A program made the position numbers and the translations under genes. Shown piece by piece: positions 1-8,900 of a stretch of DNA of 27,684 nucleotides (position 1 is the first letter of the stretch; every line of letters begins with the position of its first letter). Source of the stretch: Stygiolobus sp037389425 (lineage in GTDB: Archaea > Thermoproteota > Thermoprotei_A > Sulfolobales > Sulfolobaceae); NCBI RefSeq assembly GCF_037389425.1, contig NZ_JBBHKR010000015.1, positions 1 through 27,684 of the forward strand, given 5' to 3'. Below the pieces are notes generated by a model. It searched no databases, was not told the DNA's origin, and saw nothing but the letters and a program-made list of their open reading frames with translations.

Positions 1-38
1 CTTAACATTAATATACTCAAATAACAATAATACAATTT

Positions 39-105
39 GGGTGAGCACGGGAACTTTCCACTTGATTCCCATGTGCTCACCAAGATAAAAACCCCGTGCT
101 CACCC
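39..105. repeat. Three-copy GGTGAGCAC inverted repeat (nested hairpins)
   Basis: GGGTGAGCACGGG at 39-51 has a perfect 13-base inverted copy at 93-105. A third, shorter copy, GTGCTCACC at 73-81, is also complementary to 40-48. Two mutually exclusive stems can therefore form: 39-51 with 93-105, or 40-48 with 73-81. The segment lies 3' of the small minus-strand gene at 175-273 and is much richer in G+C than its surroundings. It could be a transposon or MITE end, a terminator-like structure or a structured RNA. I cannot tell which from one copy. Confidence 0.6.
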
Positions 106-174
106 TTAAATAGTATTACGCAAAAACAAGTTTTTACAGAACGAGAAAAGATTGTTGAATAAAATTATATTAAA

Positions 175-273
175 TTAACAAAATTGTTGTCCACACTCGA
201 AGAAAAGACCGTAAGCGTAAAGAGCGATCACGAGAAGGGAAAGAGCAATAAGGATTATTCCTAAAGTCTTCAT
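175..273 (-). CDS. 32-residue single-pass membrane microprotein
   Basis: An ATG at 271-273 opens a 32-codon frame ending in TAA at 175-177. The product begins MKTLGIILIALSLLVIALYA: one Lys near the N terminus, a continuous hydrophobic helix of about 20 residues, then a short tail with two cysteines (FFECGQQFC). A TATA-like box on the same strand at 296-306 sits about 28 bases upstream of the ATG, the spacing expected for a leaderless archaeal mRNA. I have the impression that similar tiny hydrophobic proteins are common in Sulfolobales but cannot name a function. No partner gene is evident. The next gene downstream lies outside the window. Confidence 0.6.
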   Translation of the reverse strand: MKTLGIILIALSLLVIALYAYGLFFECGQQFC

Positions 274-295
274 AGGAGAATATTATACAAGGGGG

Positions 296-306
296 TTATA
301 AATATT
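296..306 (-). promoter_or_regulatory. TATA box of the 32-residue protein gene
   Basis: On the minus strand this reads AATATTTATAA, a good archaeal TATA element. Its centre is about 28 bases upstream of the ATG at 273, so transcription would start at or next to the start codon. Confidence 0.5.
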
Positions 307-605
307 AGATACAATGACTACTCTATTTTACCTCCTCTTTACTTTTTGAATTGCCAAAGGACGTAAACTCTATGCCGAGGGCATGATCAGCTTCTATGAA
401 TCTCTATATCGATAGGAGACAAATTATTCTCAAAAATAATCTGAGAATTAAAAATATTTCATTCGTATATGCTGGGGGATACTCTTTTTGCTATTATGTA
501 GTAAAGACGTAAGAACCTAAAACTTACTTCTTAATGCTCTAGACAGAGAATAAAAGACCTACCTGACAAGATGTAGTTAGCGTTTTTCTACCTATTATAC
601 TTTAG
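301..605. other. Intergenic stretch with a small hairpin, no recognised gene
   Basis: No credible full gene on either strand. A 7-base inverted repeat (ATTCTCA at 426-432, TGAGAAT at 442-448) could form a hairpin. On the minus strand a short open stretch ends in TAG at 323-325 with a charged tail (SKSKEEVK), which may be the end of a decayed gene. I do not recognise it. Confidence 0.3.
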
Positions 606-1649
606 CTACTTTTCAAAATTACTATCTTCTAAGGTCTTCTTATATACATCCTCATACATACTCACAACCATTTCCCAAGGCAAAACGTCCTCCGGTATTT
701 CCTTAACCTTGGAGTCCTTAGCTTTTGGCAAAATGTTAGCTAAAGCTTTATAATCGCCGGGCTTAAACAGAAAACCGTTAACCCCCTCTTTAACCCTATA
801 CTTCAAAGCACCTACGGAAGAAGCAATGACCGGTTTCCGCCTGGCCCAAGCTTCAGAGGCTGCTATAGAGAAGCCCTCAACGAAATCCGAAAGGCTCGGA
901 ATAACTACACAGCATGACGAGTCTATTAAAGCGATCTTGCTCAGATCGTCAAGAGAACCCGCATAAACAACATTCGTACCTTCAACTTTATCACCACTAC
1001 CAACTATTACGCCCTTAAAATTAGACAATTGTAGAGCCTTAATAAAGACCTTGACGCCCTTCAACTTATGAATCCTTCCCACGTAAAGTGCAAACTCACC
1101 TTCTTCTAGGTTAAAACGTTTTAACACTTCTTGTCTAAAATCCTCATTTATAGGCTTGAAATATACGTCGTCTAACCCATCAGGAATTAGGAAAGGGTTT
1201 GCGTTATACTTCTCTAGAACTTTTTTATCGCCCAAGTTTTTCACTGTTACTGCGTTAGCTAAATTCAACCCCTTTTTTATAATGTAGTCCTCGTAAATAG
1301 GACCAACCAGTCTGTAAAACAAATTTGGATGAGTCCCTAAAGTCTTTGCGGCTAGAAAACTCACCACTTTTTTACCTTTAAGCATTGAGGATACTGAAAT
1401 ATTAAAATAGCTCAAAAAGGAAAGCACGTGAACTACTTCATAATCTCCATTTACCTTTTCTAGAGGTATTTGAATATCCGGTTTGATTTTAAGGACTTTA
1501 ACTTGCCTAACGTTCATACCTTGACAGGCTGAGGTAGAGAAGAGTGTTACTTCGTATCCCCTTTTAGTCAGGTAATAGTAAAGCCTTTGAGAAACAATCT
1601 CCATACCTCCGTAACCGCAAACACTATGATGGATTAATGCTATTCTCAT
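606..1649 (-). CDS. GT4-family glycosyltransferase
   Basis: This gene encodes a cytosolic GT-B fold retaining glycosyltransferase that moves a sugar from a nucleotide-sugar to a glycan or lipid acceptor; the sugar is not predictable. Seen: an N-terminal Rossmann half opening MRIALIHHSVCGYGGMEIVS with the glycine-rich acceptor-side loop, a C-terminal half starting at LYVGRIHKLKGVKVF (about residue 188), and the family E-x7-E motif in VEGFSIAASEAWARRKPVIA (about residue 262). Length (347) is usual for the family. I take the ATG at 1649, not the TTG one codon earlier. A TTTAAG box about 30 bases upstream fits a leaderless start. The gene lies downstream of the polytopic membrane protein on the same strand but 176 bases away with its own promoter. 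It looks intact. Confidence 0.85.
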   Translation of the reverse strand: MRIALIHHSVCGYGGMEIVSQRLYYYLTKRGYEVTLFSTSACQGMNVRQVKVLKIKPDIQIPLEKVNGDYEVVHVLSFLSYFNISVSSMLKGKKVVSFLAAKTLGTHPNLFYRLVGPIYEDYIIKKGLNLANAVTVKNLGDKKVLEKYNANPFLIPDGLDDVYFKPINEDFRQEVLKRFNLEEGEFALYVGRIHKLKGVKVFIKALQLSNFKGVIVGSGDKVEGTNVVYAGSLDDLSKIALIDSSCCVVIPSLSDFVEGFSIAASEAWARRKPVIASSVGALKYRVKEGVNGFLFKPGDYKALANILPKAKDSKVKEIPEDVLPWEMVVSMYEDVYKKTLEDSNFEK

Positions 1650-1828
1650 CAATTATTAAAAAGCAAGAAACGAACTTAAATTTTTCCTAAGAATATACCA
1701 CCATCATAATTACTCGTCGTAATACTAATTTATTACACTCATAGTTTTAGGTATACATCTGAAATTGACACACATGGAAAAGTTACGATACTAGTGGTAA
1801 GAAGTAGCTAGATATCTCCTCCCTGACC

Positions 1829-3436
1829 TCAGCTAATTCCAATAACAAGACCAGGGGCCATGTAAATTATTTCGTCCCTCAAACTCGTATTATAAACTAT
1901 CTCTTGAATTACCGAGAGGTTACCGTACTCATAATAATAAGACTGTATCAAACCTGAAATTGAATACCCAGTAAGTGTAGCGTTAATACTTAAAGGACAA
2001 TAAGCCGTTAAGAGGAACGAAGGAGGTTTGGACACGGCGTAAGTATAAAGGAATTCAAAGTAATTATTATTAAGCGTGGCTTCAAAATTCCTACCCTCAT
2101 AATAATAAAGTGAACCAATTAACACTAGGATAATAACCATGGTTGCGAATAAAGGCTTAAGCTTTCTGGAGAAAGATATTTCGGCAAAAGCTATTGCCAT
2201 AAATGGCATTAACTGTTGCGGAATTCTCGTAATATAACCCGCACCGCCTAACTTTGCTGATACCGGACCCACTATTAGGGAAGTAATGAGTATCAACACA
2301 GCTAGCATTAAGTATTCCTCTTTTTTATCGCTCTTACGCGATAGTAAGAAAAATAGCAGTGCAGGAGTCAAAGTTATTATAGCCATGTATATTGCTTCGT
2401 AAAACACTATTTCAGCCCATAAAGGCAAAGGTCTGTATAAATCTTGTGATACTACAGTAATCGCACTAGAAGGCGTTGTGTAAAACGTTGCCACATCATA
2501 ACCTAAAACTACGTAACCAGCGTAAACCATAGCTAGGTAATTAAGGTAACTTATCCAACCTATTCCGAACAGCGCTGTATAATAAAGTGGCGTTCTGTTC
2601 TTCCTTAAATAGTAAAGAGCAATTACTAAAAGCCCGAAGAAGGAAAAGAACGCAACGCCTAAGTGAGATAGTATTATCCCTGATGATAGCACTGCTATTG
2701 GCACTGAATGTTTCAGCCCCCCTTCCTTAACGCTTAAGTAAACTAATAAAAGAAGTAACCAGTAAAGGGGCGTAGCGTAAGTTTGGTCTACGTAATGAAG
2801 GTTTGGCGAGAACTCGAAGCCGAAGAATATTATGAGACCTATAAAGCTCTTATATATGTCTAAACCTAATTTTCGGAAGACGTATAGGACTATTGGAGTG
2901 TAAACCAAGACCTCCATTACGTTATAGTACTTTACGAGGAAGGCGAGAATAAAAGCTGTAGGTGATGTGGGTATACCATTCACTATATCTATTAGCATAG
3001 CGTTAGCCCATTCAAATCCAGGCTCTTGCCTTACTATTTGATCAAGGGGATAAATTGGTGTAGTATGACCAGTATAGAGCACATATTCTGTCCTTGCTAA
3101 AAATCCTCCTGCGTCATAAAACTCACTGCCATATTGAGGAAATGAGAACCAAGGTAAGTAAAATCGAGCTAAAATAAACGCTATTAAGGGAATTGTTAAG
3201 AAGATTAAGCTCTTATTCTCTCTTTTATTCAAATAAATTAAAACGAAGGAGAGGGCTGTGAGGACTGAGAATAGGGGAAAAGCGTAAGGGTCTAAGCTCA
3301 TTTGACTAAAATAGTCCTTGAACCCCATTAGCCTAGAATATGATAGGAGCGTAAGCGTATAAATTGTTAAAACTACTAAAACTGATAAGGAGACTACAAA
3401 TGAGGGTAATATGCTTCTCCCTATTTTTACAGCCAT
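1829..3436 (-). CDS. Polytopic membrane protein, possible GT-C type glycosyltransferase
   Basis: The 535-residue product has roughly eleven or more hydrophobic helices. After three N-terminal helices comes a large hydrophilic loop (about residues 95-160) with acidic and aromatic residues (EFYDAGGFLART near 105, then VLYTGHTTPIYPLDQIVRQE). That arrangement, an acidic first outside loop followed by many helices, is typical of GT-C enzymes that use lipid-phosphate sugars. A short outside domain closes the protein. No exact family motif is visible, so a polymerase or transporter-like role remains possible. Its place between GT genes and near a flippase supports a glycan role at the membrane's outer face. 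The start ATG at 3436 has a TATA-like AATATAAGG about 27 bases upstream. It is divergent from the broken GT2 at 3571. Confidence 0.6.
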   Translation of the reverse strand: MAVKIGRSILPSFVVSLSVLVVLTIYTLTLLSYSRLMGFKDYFSQMSLDPYAFPLFSVLTALSFVLIYLNKRENKSLIFLTIPLIAFILARFYLPWFSFPQYGSEFYDAGGFLARTEYVLYTGHTTPIYPLDQIVRQEPGFEWANAMLIDIVNGIPTSPTAFILAFLVKYYNVMEVLVYTPIVLYVFRKLGLDIYKSFIGLIIFFGFEFSPNLHYVDQTYATPLYWLLLLLVYLSVKEGGLKHSVPIAVLSSGIILSHLGVAFFSFFGLLVIALYYLRKNRTPLYYTALFGIGWISYLNYLAMVYAGYVVLGYDVATFYTTPSSAITVVSQDLYRPLPLWAEIVFYEAIYMAIITLTPALLFFLLSRKSDKKEEYLMLAVLILITSLIVGPVSAKLGGAGYITRIPQQLMPFMAIAFAEISFSRKLKPLFATMVIILVLIGSLYYYEGRNFEATLNNNYFEFLYTYAVSKPPSFLLTAYCPLSINATLTGYSISGLIQSYYYEYGNLSVIQEIVYNTSLRDEIIYMAPGLVIGIS

Positions 3437-3570
3437 TACACTATCTCTTCACCTAAACCTTATATTTATTATCCTTAGCTTACCTATGCGTGTTTACTAC
3501 ATTATATGCGATATTTACTCAGTAATGCTCCTCAATAAATTTTATAACACAAAAGTTAGACAGAGAGTCG

Positions 3571-4507
3571 ATGAATATATGCATTTACGGTACTGTTTAT
3601 AATTCAGTAAATACTGTACTAAATACCATAGAAAGCGTCTTTGAGCCTGAGTTTTCTGCTATCGTAGTTGTCGATTCTTATTCAACTGATGGTACATATG
3701 AGAAACTAAAGCAAATTGGAAAAGAGTTTAATTTAACAATACTTGGGTTTGAGTCTTCAAGAGGTATTGGAAGAAGAATTGCATTAAAACATTGTCCAGA
3801 TAATTCAATTACTGCATATATGGATCTTGACGTATCTTATACTCCAGCCTTCAGAAAAATTGTTAAATCTGGAATTAAGAATGCATTAATACTTCATGGA
3901 GCAATCACATTCATTGGAATTAAAGAAGAAATATTAAGTAGAGGAAATTGGAAAGATCTGAACTCGGGTGAAGATTGGGAATTCCTTTCTAGAATGAAAA
4001 TTCAGTACGGACTCCCAATAATTATTAGGTAAAAATTTCGTATATAATGGGCATAGAGAAAAGAGATATGCTAAAAATTGGAGAGAGTATTTAAAAAGAG
4101 AACTAAGATGGAAAATTGATAATATTAGAGGTTCTGGTTACAGTTTTATGGAATTAATGAGAAAAAGACAACAGACTTTAGTAGAAGAGCTAGCTAAACC
4201 GTTAGTATTCTTAGTAGCAAAGGTAGAAGGAATTTATAGGAACTCAGAAGAGCTAAATAATCGGAATTTTACACTAAGGAACTTCTTTTATAACATTGAT
4301 GACCCTCAAAAATACGGAATAGATAACGAATTCATTTATCCACCAATCGTAGAAAGGCGATCGAATATAATTGACTATAATAAAGTAAGAGAGATTTTAC
4401 TAAATAATTTCCTCAAACTAATTGAATATGATTGCGGTAACTATTCGGTTTTCACTAAGCAATTTGATCCCTCACTAAAATGTAATTGTAGAATATTAAA
4501 ATGCTAA
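3571..4507 (+). pseudogene. GT2-family glycosyltransferase, broken by a frameshift
   Basis: The ATG at 3571 opens MNICIYGTVYNSVNTVLNTI, a GT2 N terminus, followed by VVDSYSTDGTYEKL, a DLD triplet in AYMDLDVSYTPAF, and SGEDWEFLSRM, the acidic catalytic region. The frame stops at TAA 4030-4032. The next frame continues without interruption (GKNFVYNGHREKRYAKNWRE and so on) to TAA at 4505-4507. Removing one base around 4027 would rejoin the two parts into about 311 residues. A TTTTATAAC box about 31 bases upstream of 3571 marks a leaderless promoter, so the promoter is still present. The product would lack the C-terminal region. It could be functional only if the shift is a sequencing error. Confidence 0.75.
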
Positions 4508-4663
4508 TTATCTAAAAAACTAAATTATAGCCGTACTGTTAAGTAGTACAATATTAGTTATACATAATTATTTTACATTAGAATGCCAACGTAAAATCAA
4601 ACTCCTATAATATCTTGAAAACAAAGACGTTAAAATTCTATTCTTCTTTTTCTTGTTCTTTTT

Positions 4664-5182
4664 GTGCCTTTTATTTCAGTTAGATAAGATCAAAAATGTT
4701 TCTATCTCAGTTGATGTTTTACTATTTTACTTAGCATATTGTCACGGTGGAGATTTTGTATTTGACGATAAAATACTAACTTTAAGAAGAGTCCATAATA
4801 CTAATACCAATGTAGATAGAATAAGTGATTATGAAGATTGGCTAACTAATTTGTCTAAAATGAGCAAAAGATATAAGGTTGACTACTTGACATTTTTAAA
4901 CATCTTCTCCCGTTTTAAATGTGAAATAGCAGATGAATACAAGAAAAAAATAATTTCTCACCTTGAAGCTATGTATCTAGGCTGGACTATCACTTATAGT
5001 AGATTACCTAATACAAAAATGAACTCACATTAAAAGAGCTTATTAAATACCTTAGCTATCAACGTAGTTTAAAGTCATTTTTATACGGATTTCTACCTTT
5101 TGATCCTAAGAGAATCAAGGAATATGCAATAAAGAAATGGTATAATTATAATCTAAATGTTATGGGATCAAATGAACAGTAA
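4664..5182 (+). pseudogene. GT2-family glycosyltransferase remnant: internal deletion plus frameshift
   Basis: The 5' end is the same as that of the intact GT2 at 7938-8900: about 33 bases around the GTG start differ at only two positions, and the first six codons read M-P-F-I-S-V. The sequence then jumps to the C-terminal region: QLDKIKNVSISVDVLLFYL aligns with QLKKVRYFIDNFYYYFALL of the intact gene near residue 168. About 160 codons are missing. The C-terminal part shifts frame once more around 5020 (from TKMNSH to ELTLKELIKYLSYQRSLKSF) and ends at TAA 5180-5182 with a tail like the intact paralogue (IKEYAIKKWYNYN versus VQLYVARKWYEKE). The junction carries CAGTTA, a likely deletion microhomology. 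No function is expected. Confidence 0.75.
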
Positions 5183-5256
5183 TAGGCTTTTCTTAGTTGA
5201 TTATGCATCAATATGCACTTGACTAATACGATTTCATAATTAATATTTCTCAACAA

Positions 5257-6282
5257 CTAATCAGATACTAAATCCAGATATTTTTTAGATATGGAAATAT
5301 AGTCATATTTTTCTACTAGCTTTTTTCCATTATCGCTCATCTTTTCCCATAACTCATAGTTTGATAATATCATCTCTAATTTCTCAGCGTAATCGTTAGG
5401 ATTAATTCCATTAATTCTAAAACCATTGTATCCATCAACTAAAGCCTCTTCTGGAATACAATTACTACCAACAACTGGAGTACCGCTTGCTGAAGCTTCG
5501 AGAGTCGTATACGAAAAAGTATCAAATGTAGACGGTAAAATTAAGGCTATAGCTCTTGCATATAATTCTTTGAGTTCTTCATTATCTACGACTTTAGGGA
5601 TAATCCAGTCATATTTAAACTTTTCCTTCCAGTAATGAGCGGCAGGGCCTACTATAACTAGGTTCATGTTAAACCCTCTTTCCCTTAAGAGCCTAACAGC
5701 CTCAACAGAAACGGGAACGTTTTTCTCACCTCTAGTCCCTACATGAAGGATAAATTCTCTCTTATCTCTAGGGTAGGATTTAAATCCCTCGTTCTTAAAG
5801 GGAATCGGTATAACTTCATGACATTTAATGCCCAACTCTGAAGCCATTCTCTTAACCTTCTGCGAAATACACACGACATAATCTTGCCTGGAATAAAGGA
5901 AGCGTAAAGCTAACGCGTTTACCTTACTTTTTTTAGCTTCATCAAGACCATTACCGTGAATTACTGCAATTTTCTTAGCCTTACTTCTAATCCACGCAAC
6001 TCCATTCATTATGACCAAATCTGGAGAAAGCTCATTTACTACCTTGCTACCCTCAAAAAACCAATCAATAACTACTTTTTTTATAGGCTTAGGTACTGAA
6101 AAAGCATTATATTTAGCATCAGCACCCCATCTTTCCAAAGGGGAAAAATCGCGTTCAACGTGATGTGTAAGGAAAAATACTTCGTTACCTAATTTCCTCA
6201 TTCCTTCCCCTAATGTGAAAACAAACCTGCTGACGCCGTCTAGGGCATCAAGATGCTCTCTTCTCGTTATTATTATTCTCAC
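5257..6282 (-). CDS. GT4-family glycosyltransferase
   Basis: This is a cytosolic GT-B enzyme of 341 residues. The N-terminal half begins MRIIITRREHLDALDGVSRF. The C-terminal half starts near residue 177 with ILHVGTRGEKNVPVSVEAV and contains LPSTFDTFSYTTLEASASGT (residues 249-268). In this motif the first Glu of the usual E-x7-E is Asp254, with Glu262 kept. The sequence VGPAAHYWKEKFKYDWII suggests an aromatic-rich region between the two halves. The start is GTG at 6280-6282, with a CTTAAAG box about 30 bases upstream (leaderless). It lies just downstream of the flippase gene with a 70-base gap, and probably has its own promoter. The substrate sugar is unknown. It looks intact. Confidence 0.85.
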   Translation of the reverse strand: MRIIITRREHLDALDGVSRFVFTLGEGMRKLGNEVFFLTHHVERDFSPLERWGADAKYNAFSVPKPIKKVVIDWFFEGSKVVNELSPDLVIMNGVAWIRSKAKKIAVIHGNGLDEAKKSKVNALALRFLYSRQDYVVCISQKVKRMASELGIKCHEVIPIPFKNEGFKSYPRDKREFILHVGTRGEKNVPVSVEAVRLLRERGFNMNLVIVGPAAHYWKEKFKYDWIIPKVVDNEELKELYARAIALILPSTFDTFSYTTLEASASGTPVVGSNCIPEEALVDGYNGFRINGINPNDYAEKLEMILSNYELWEKMSDNGKKLVEKYDYISISKKYLDLVSD

Positions 6283-6351
6283 AATAGTAATGTATAATTA
6301 GACTACTTTAAGCTTTAAGCCATAAGTATCACACTAAGTAGTGAGGAGGAT

Positions 6352-7893
6352 TTAAACTCGTAATGACGAAATAATGAGAATTAGTTTCAGTAATGGTTTC
6401 AAAATAATATTAAGCTTGCTGTTCTCAAGTGCTGATTCGATTTCCTTAATTTCAACAGCAGAGATTGTTTTTGAAAATGCTATCAATATTATATATTGAG
6501 TTATAAAAGTTGCCAGAGAAAGTGGAAGGTTGTAAGGATAAGGGATCTTGAACTCTATGGCAGAGGGTAATATGAGCGAGATCAGTGCTATAATTTCAAT
6601 CCTAATAAGGGTGAAAATTGATTCCTTCAATTTTAATCCTATTAATTTACTTAACTGTATATCCTCATAAATTGTGGATACAATTGATGAAGCCCAACTT
6701 GAAAATATCATGCCCACAATACCAAAACGTAAGAGGAGAAAATATGTTAGTGGTATAAATACGGAAATATTAATTATATTCTCTACAATTGGAATCTTGT
6801 ACATTCTTTTTATATAGAAGATAGTATTCCTTCCGTAGAGAGAAAGAAACGAGGTCAAGATCGAGAGGATCAAGGAAAGCTGAAGTAAGTAGGGGGATAA
6901 TGAGTACTTCTCCCCATAAAGTAAGTAAACAAGGGGAAATGAAACGGAAAATAGCATCCCTTGTGCTTCCAACGTTATTAGTAAAGCGTATCTGGAATAC
7001 TTCATAACTGCTTCAGCATACTGTCTTTCGTCAGTTATCCTAGAGAAGGTAGGTAAAGTTATCTGAGCTAAGGGAGAAGTAAAAATGGTTATAATACTAG
7101 TTAAGTTGTTAGCGGCAGCATAATTACCTATATCTGAGGCAATTATTAGTCGGGAAAGTAAGATGTATTGGACTTCACCAGAAATTAACCCTATTATACC
7201 TAAAATCGTAAACGGTATATTATAAGAGAAAATACTCTTTAATGATATATCTCCTTCAGCTTTTATCCCCCTAAAAATGTAGAGCAAATAAGTGATCCCA
7301 ACTATCCCAGCAACAGCATATCCCGCTAGTGCACCAAAGATCGCCCCGGCTATCCCAAAACCTAGAATTATTAATAATGGCGCTAAAATAAACCTCAATA
7401 ATGCATATAAGAAATCTAAAAATGAACTTACGTGAGATTTTCCCAATGCTAGTAACTGATTATAACTAATGTACCTAAATACTGTTTCTAAGAGAATAAT
7501 TAATGCTGAAATCCTTAAATAAATAACTAATTCTGGTCTATTTAGTATTGAACTCGCAATGTAATTACTTAAGATTAAGAAGAGTACTGTGAAAACCAAG
7601 GATAATGTAAGCATGTAAGATGTAGTAATTTGAAATACCTTTTTCGCACCTGCTAATTTTCCTTTAGCCATGAATTCCGAAATATATCTTTGCGCTGCAG
7701 TAGTCATTCCTAAATCTATGAAGCCTAAAAGAAAGTAAGGAATACTAAATGAAAGAGTATATAAACCGTAATTTTCAGGTCCTAATAGTCTACCTACAAT
7801 GATTGTGTTTAAGCCTAGTAGAACCGTTGCCGAGAATGTGCCTACTAAGATGTGGAGGTAAGACGTGATAGCGTATTTAGATATATCACCCAT
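6352..7893 (-). CDS. Wzx-type polysaccharide flippase (MOP/MATE superfamily)
   Basis: This is a membrane transporter expected to flip a lipid-linked oligosaccharide from the cytosolic to the outer face. Seen: about twelve hydrophobic helices, the opening MGDISKYAITSYLHILVGTF, and the signature loop GRLLGPENYGLYTLSFSIPY followed by DLGMTTAAQRYISEFMAKG, both characteristic of Wzx/RfbX proteins. I place the start at ATG 7893 (513 residues) rather than 75 bases upstream. The longer version adds 25 residues that overlap the previous gene and lack family features, while a strong TATA box at 7914-7923 sits 25 bases from this ATG. It is the only flippase in the window and sits among GT genes, as in exopolysaccharide and N-glycan clusters. 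It appears intact. Confidence 0.85.
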   Translation of the reverse strand: MGDISKYAITSYLHILVGTFSATVLLGLNTIIVGRLLGPENYGLYTLSFSIPYFLLGFIDLGMTTAAQRYISEFMAKGKLAGAKKVFQITTSYMLTLSLVFTVLFLILSNYIASSILNRPELVIYLRISALIILLETVFRYISYNQLLALGKSHVSSFLDFLYALLRFILAPLLIILGFGIAGAIFGALAGYAVAGIVGITYLLYIFRGIKAEGDISLKSIFSYNIPFTILGIIGLISGEVQYILLSRLIIASDIGNYAAANNLTSIITIFTSPLAQITLPTFSRITDERQYAEAVMKYSRYALLITLEAQGMLFSVSFPLVYLLYGEKYSLSPYLLQLSLILSILTSFLSLYGRNTIFYIKRMYKIPIVENIINISVFIPLTYFLLLRFGIVGMIFSSWASSIVSTIYEDIQLSKLIGLKLKESIFTLIRIEIIALISLILPSAIEFKIPYPYNLPLSLATFITQYIILIAFSKTISAVEIKEIESALENSKLNIILKPLLKLILIISSLRV

Positions 7894-7913
7894 TAAGTCA
7901 ATAACCTTGTATG

Positions 7914-7923
7914 TATATAAAAA
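7914..7923 (-). promoter_or_regulatory. TATA box of the flippase gene, decides its start
   Basis: On the minus strand TTTTTATATA lies inside the last codons of the upstream GT2 gene and about 25 bases before ATG 7893. This argues for that start, a leaderless mRNA and transcription independent of the upstream gene. Confidence 0.5.
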
Positions 7924-7937
7924 TTTAGTACAGTATA

Positions 7938-8900
7938 TTATGAAGCTTTTTGTTCCTTTTCGTACCACTTCCTTGCAACGTATAGTTGAACGGACTTAGG
8001 CATAAAGATTAACGATGCTAGTAAAATTCCTCTAAGGTTTTTATAATCCAGACTAACGTATTTCAAGTAATCACTAAAATTTGCTTTATACAGTCCGTCT
8101 TTAGATAATCTAGTTACAGTTATTTTATCACTTAAAGCCTGAGCTAACAGTGTTTTAACTACGGTATTGCTTATTCCTTCTGATTTACAAGTACTTATAA
8201 GTTCTAGTAACAGCTCATATCGATTAGAATAAAAGGTTATTTTCTTCTCTAACCATTCTTGAAAGCTTTTCTCTTTTAAAGCAGTAGAATTATTGTAATG
8301 CCATCTATATAAAGTTAATATAACGGGGTCGAACTTAATCTTGTAGTTTTTAAGTAGTGCAAAATAGTAATAAAAGTTATCAATAAAGTATCTTACCTTT
8401 TTTAGCTGTGAAACGTATTTCACTAGAATATCCTTCCTAATACAAGTAGAACTTGAATTAACTGGGCTTAGATCAATGAACCTATTTCTCATGAATTCTT
8501 TGTCATTTTCTTTCAACTTGTCTATAAGTTCACTTATATTCTCCCCTTGCCTAAAAGCTAAAAGAGCGTGATGGTAATAGCCTAAGCTTTCTTCCTTAAA
8601 TGCCTCCTTAACTTTTTCTAGTTTCCATGGAACCCATATATCATCATCGTCTAGAAAACAAATAACTTTACCTTCTGTATACGACAAAGCGTTGACAATA
8701 TCTGCACCTTGATTCTCTTCATTAGAAAATACAGTTTTTACACCTAGGTTTTTTAAAATGTCATCGTATTCTGAGAAATTCTTTACAACAATTATTTCAT
8801 ACTCCTCTTTCGGTAAGGTTTGATTTAATGCAGAGTTAACAGCCTCAAGTAAAAACTCCCTCCTATTATGAGCAGTAATAATAACTGAAATGAAAGGCAC
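7938..8900 (-). CDS. GT2-family glycosyltransferase
   Basis: This is a GT-A fold inverting glycosyltransferase of 320 residues. The N terminus is MPFISVIITAHNRREFLLEA. The nucleotide-sugar and metal site is CFLDDDDIWVPWKLEKV, with the acidic run at residues 84-87. The second half, with YRWHYNNSTALKEKSFQEWL and a long helical tail ending ARKWYEKEQKAS, is an acceptor-side region shared with the remnant at 4664-5182 and partly with the broken GT2 at 16046. The start is GTG at 8900. A CTTTTATT box lies about 30 bases upstream. It is divergent from the split GT4 at 8973, the two starts being 72 bases apart, so the promoters share one short intergenic region. It looks intact. Confidence 0.85.
   Translation of the reverse strand: MPFISVIITAHNRREFLLEAVNSALNQTLPKEEYEIIVVKNFSEYDDILKNLGVKTVFSNEENQGADIVNALSYTEGKVICFLDDDDIWVPWKLEKVKEAFKEESLGYYHHALLAFRQGENISELIDKLKENDKEFMRNRFIDLSPVNSSSTCIRKDILVKYVSQLKKVRYFIDNFYYYFALLKNYKIKFDPVILTLYRWHYNNSTALKEKSFQEWLEKKITFYSNRYELLLELISTCKSEGISNTVVKTLLAQALSDKITVTRLSKDGLYKANFSDYLKYVSLDYKNLRGILLASLIFMPKSVQLYVARKWYEKEQKAS

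Noticed and set aside
39..105. CRISPR repeats
   Set aside because: The copies are in opposite orientations, 9-13 bases long, with unequal short spacing; no array structure.
3411..3602. 63-codon frame on the plus strand
   Set aside because: It spans the promoters of two divergent genes, runs into the start of the GT2 at 3571 in another frame, and has no family features.
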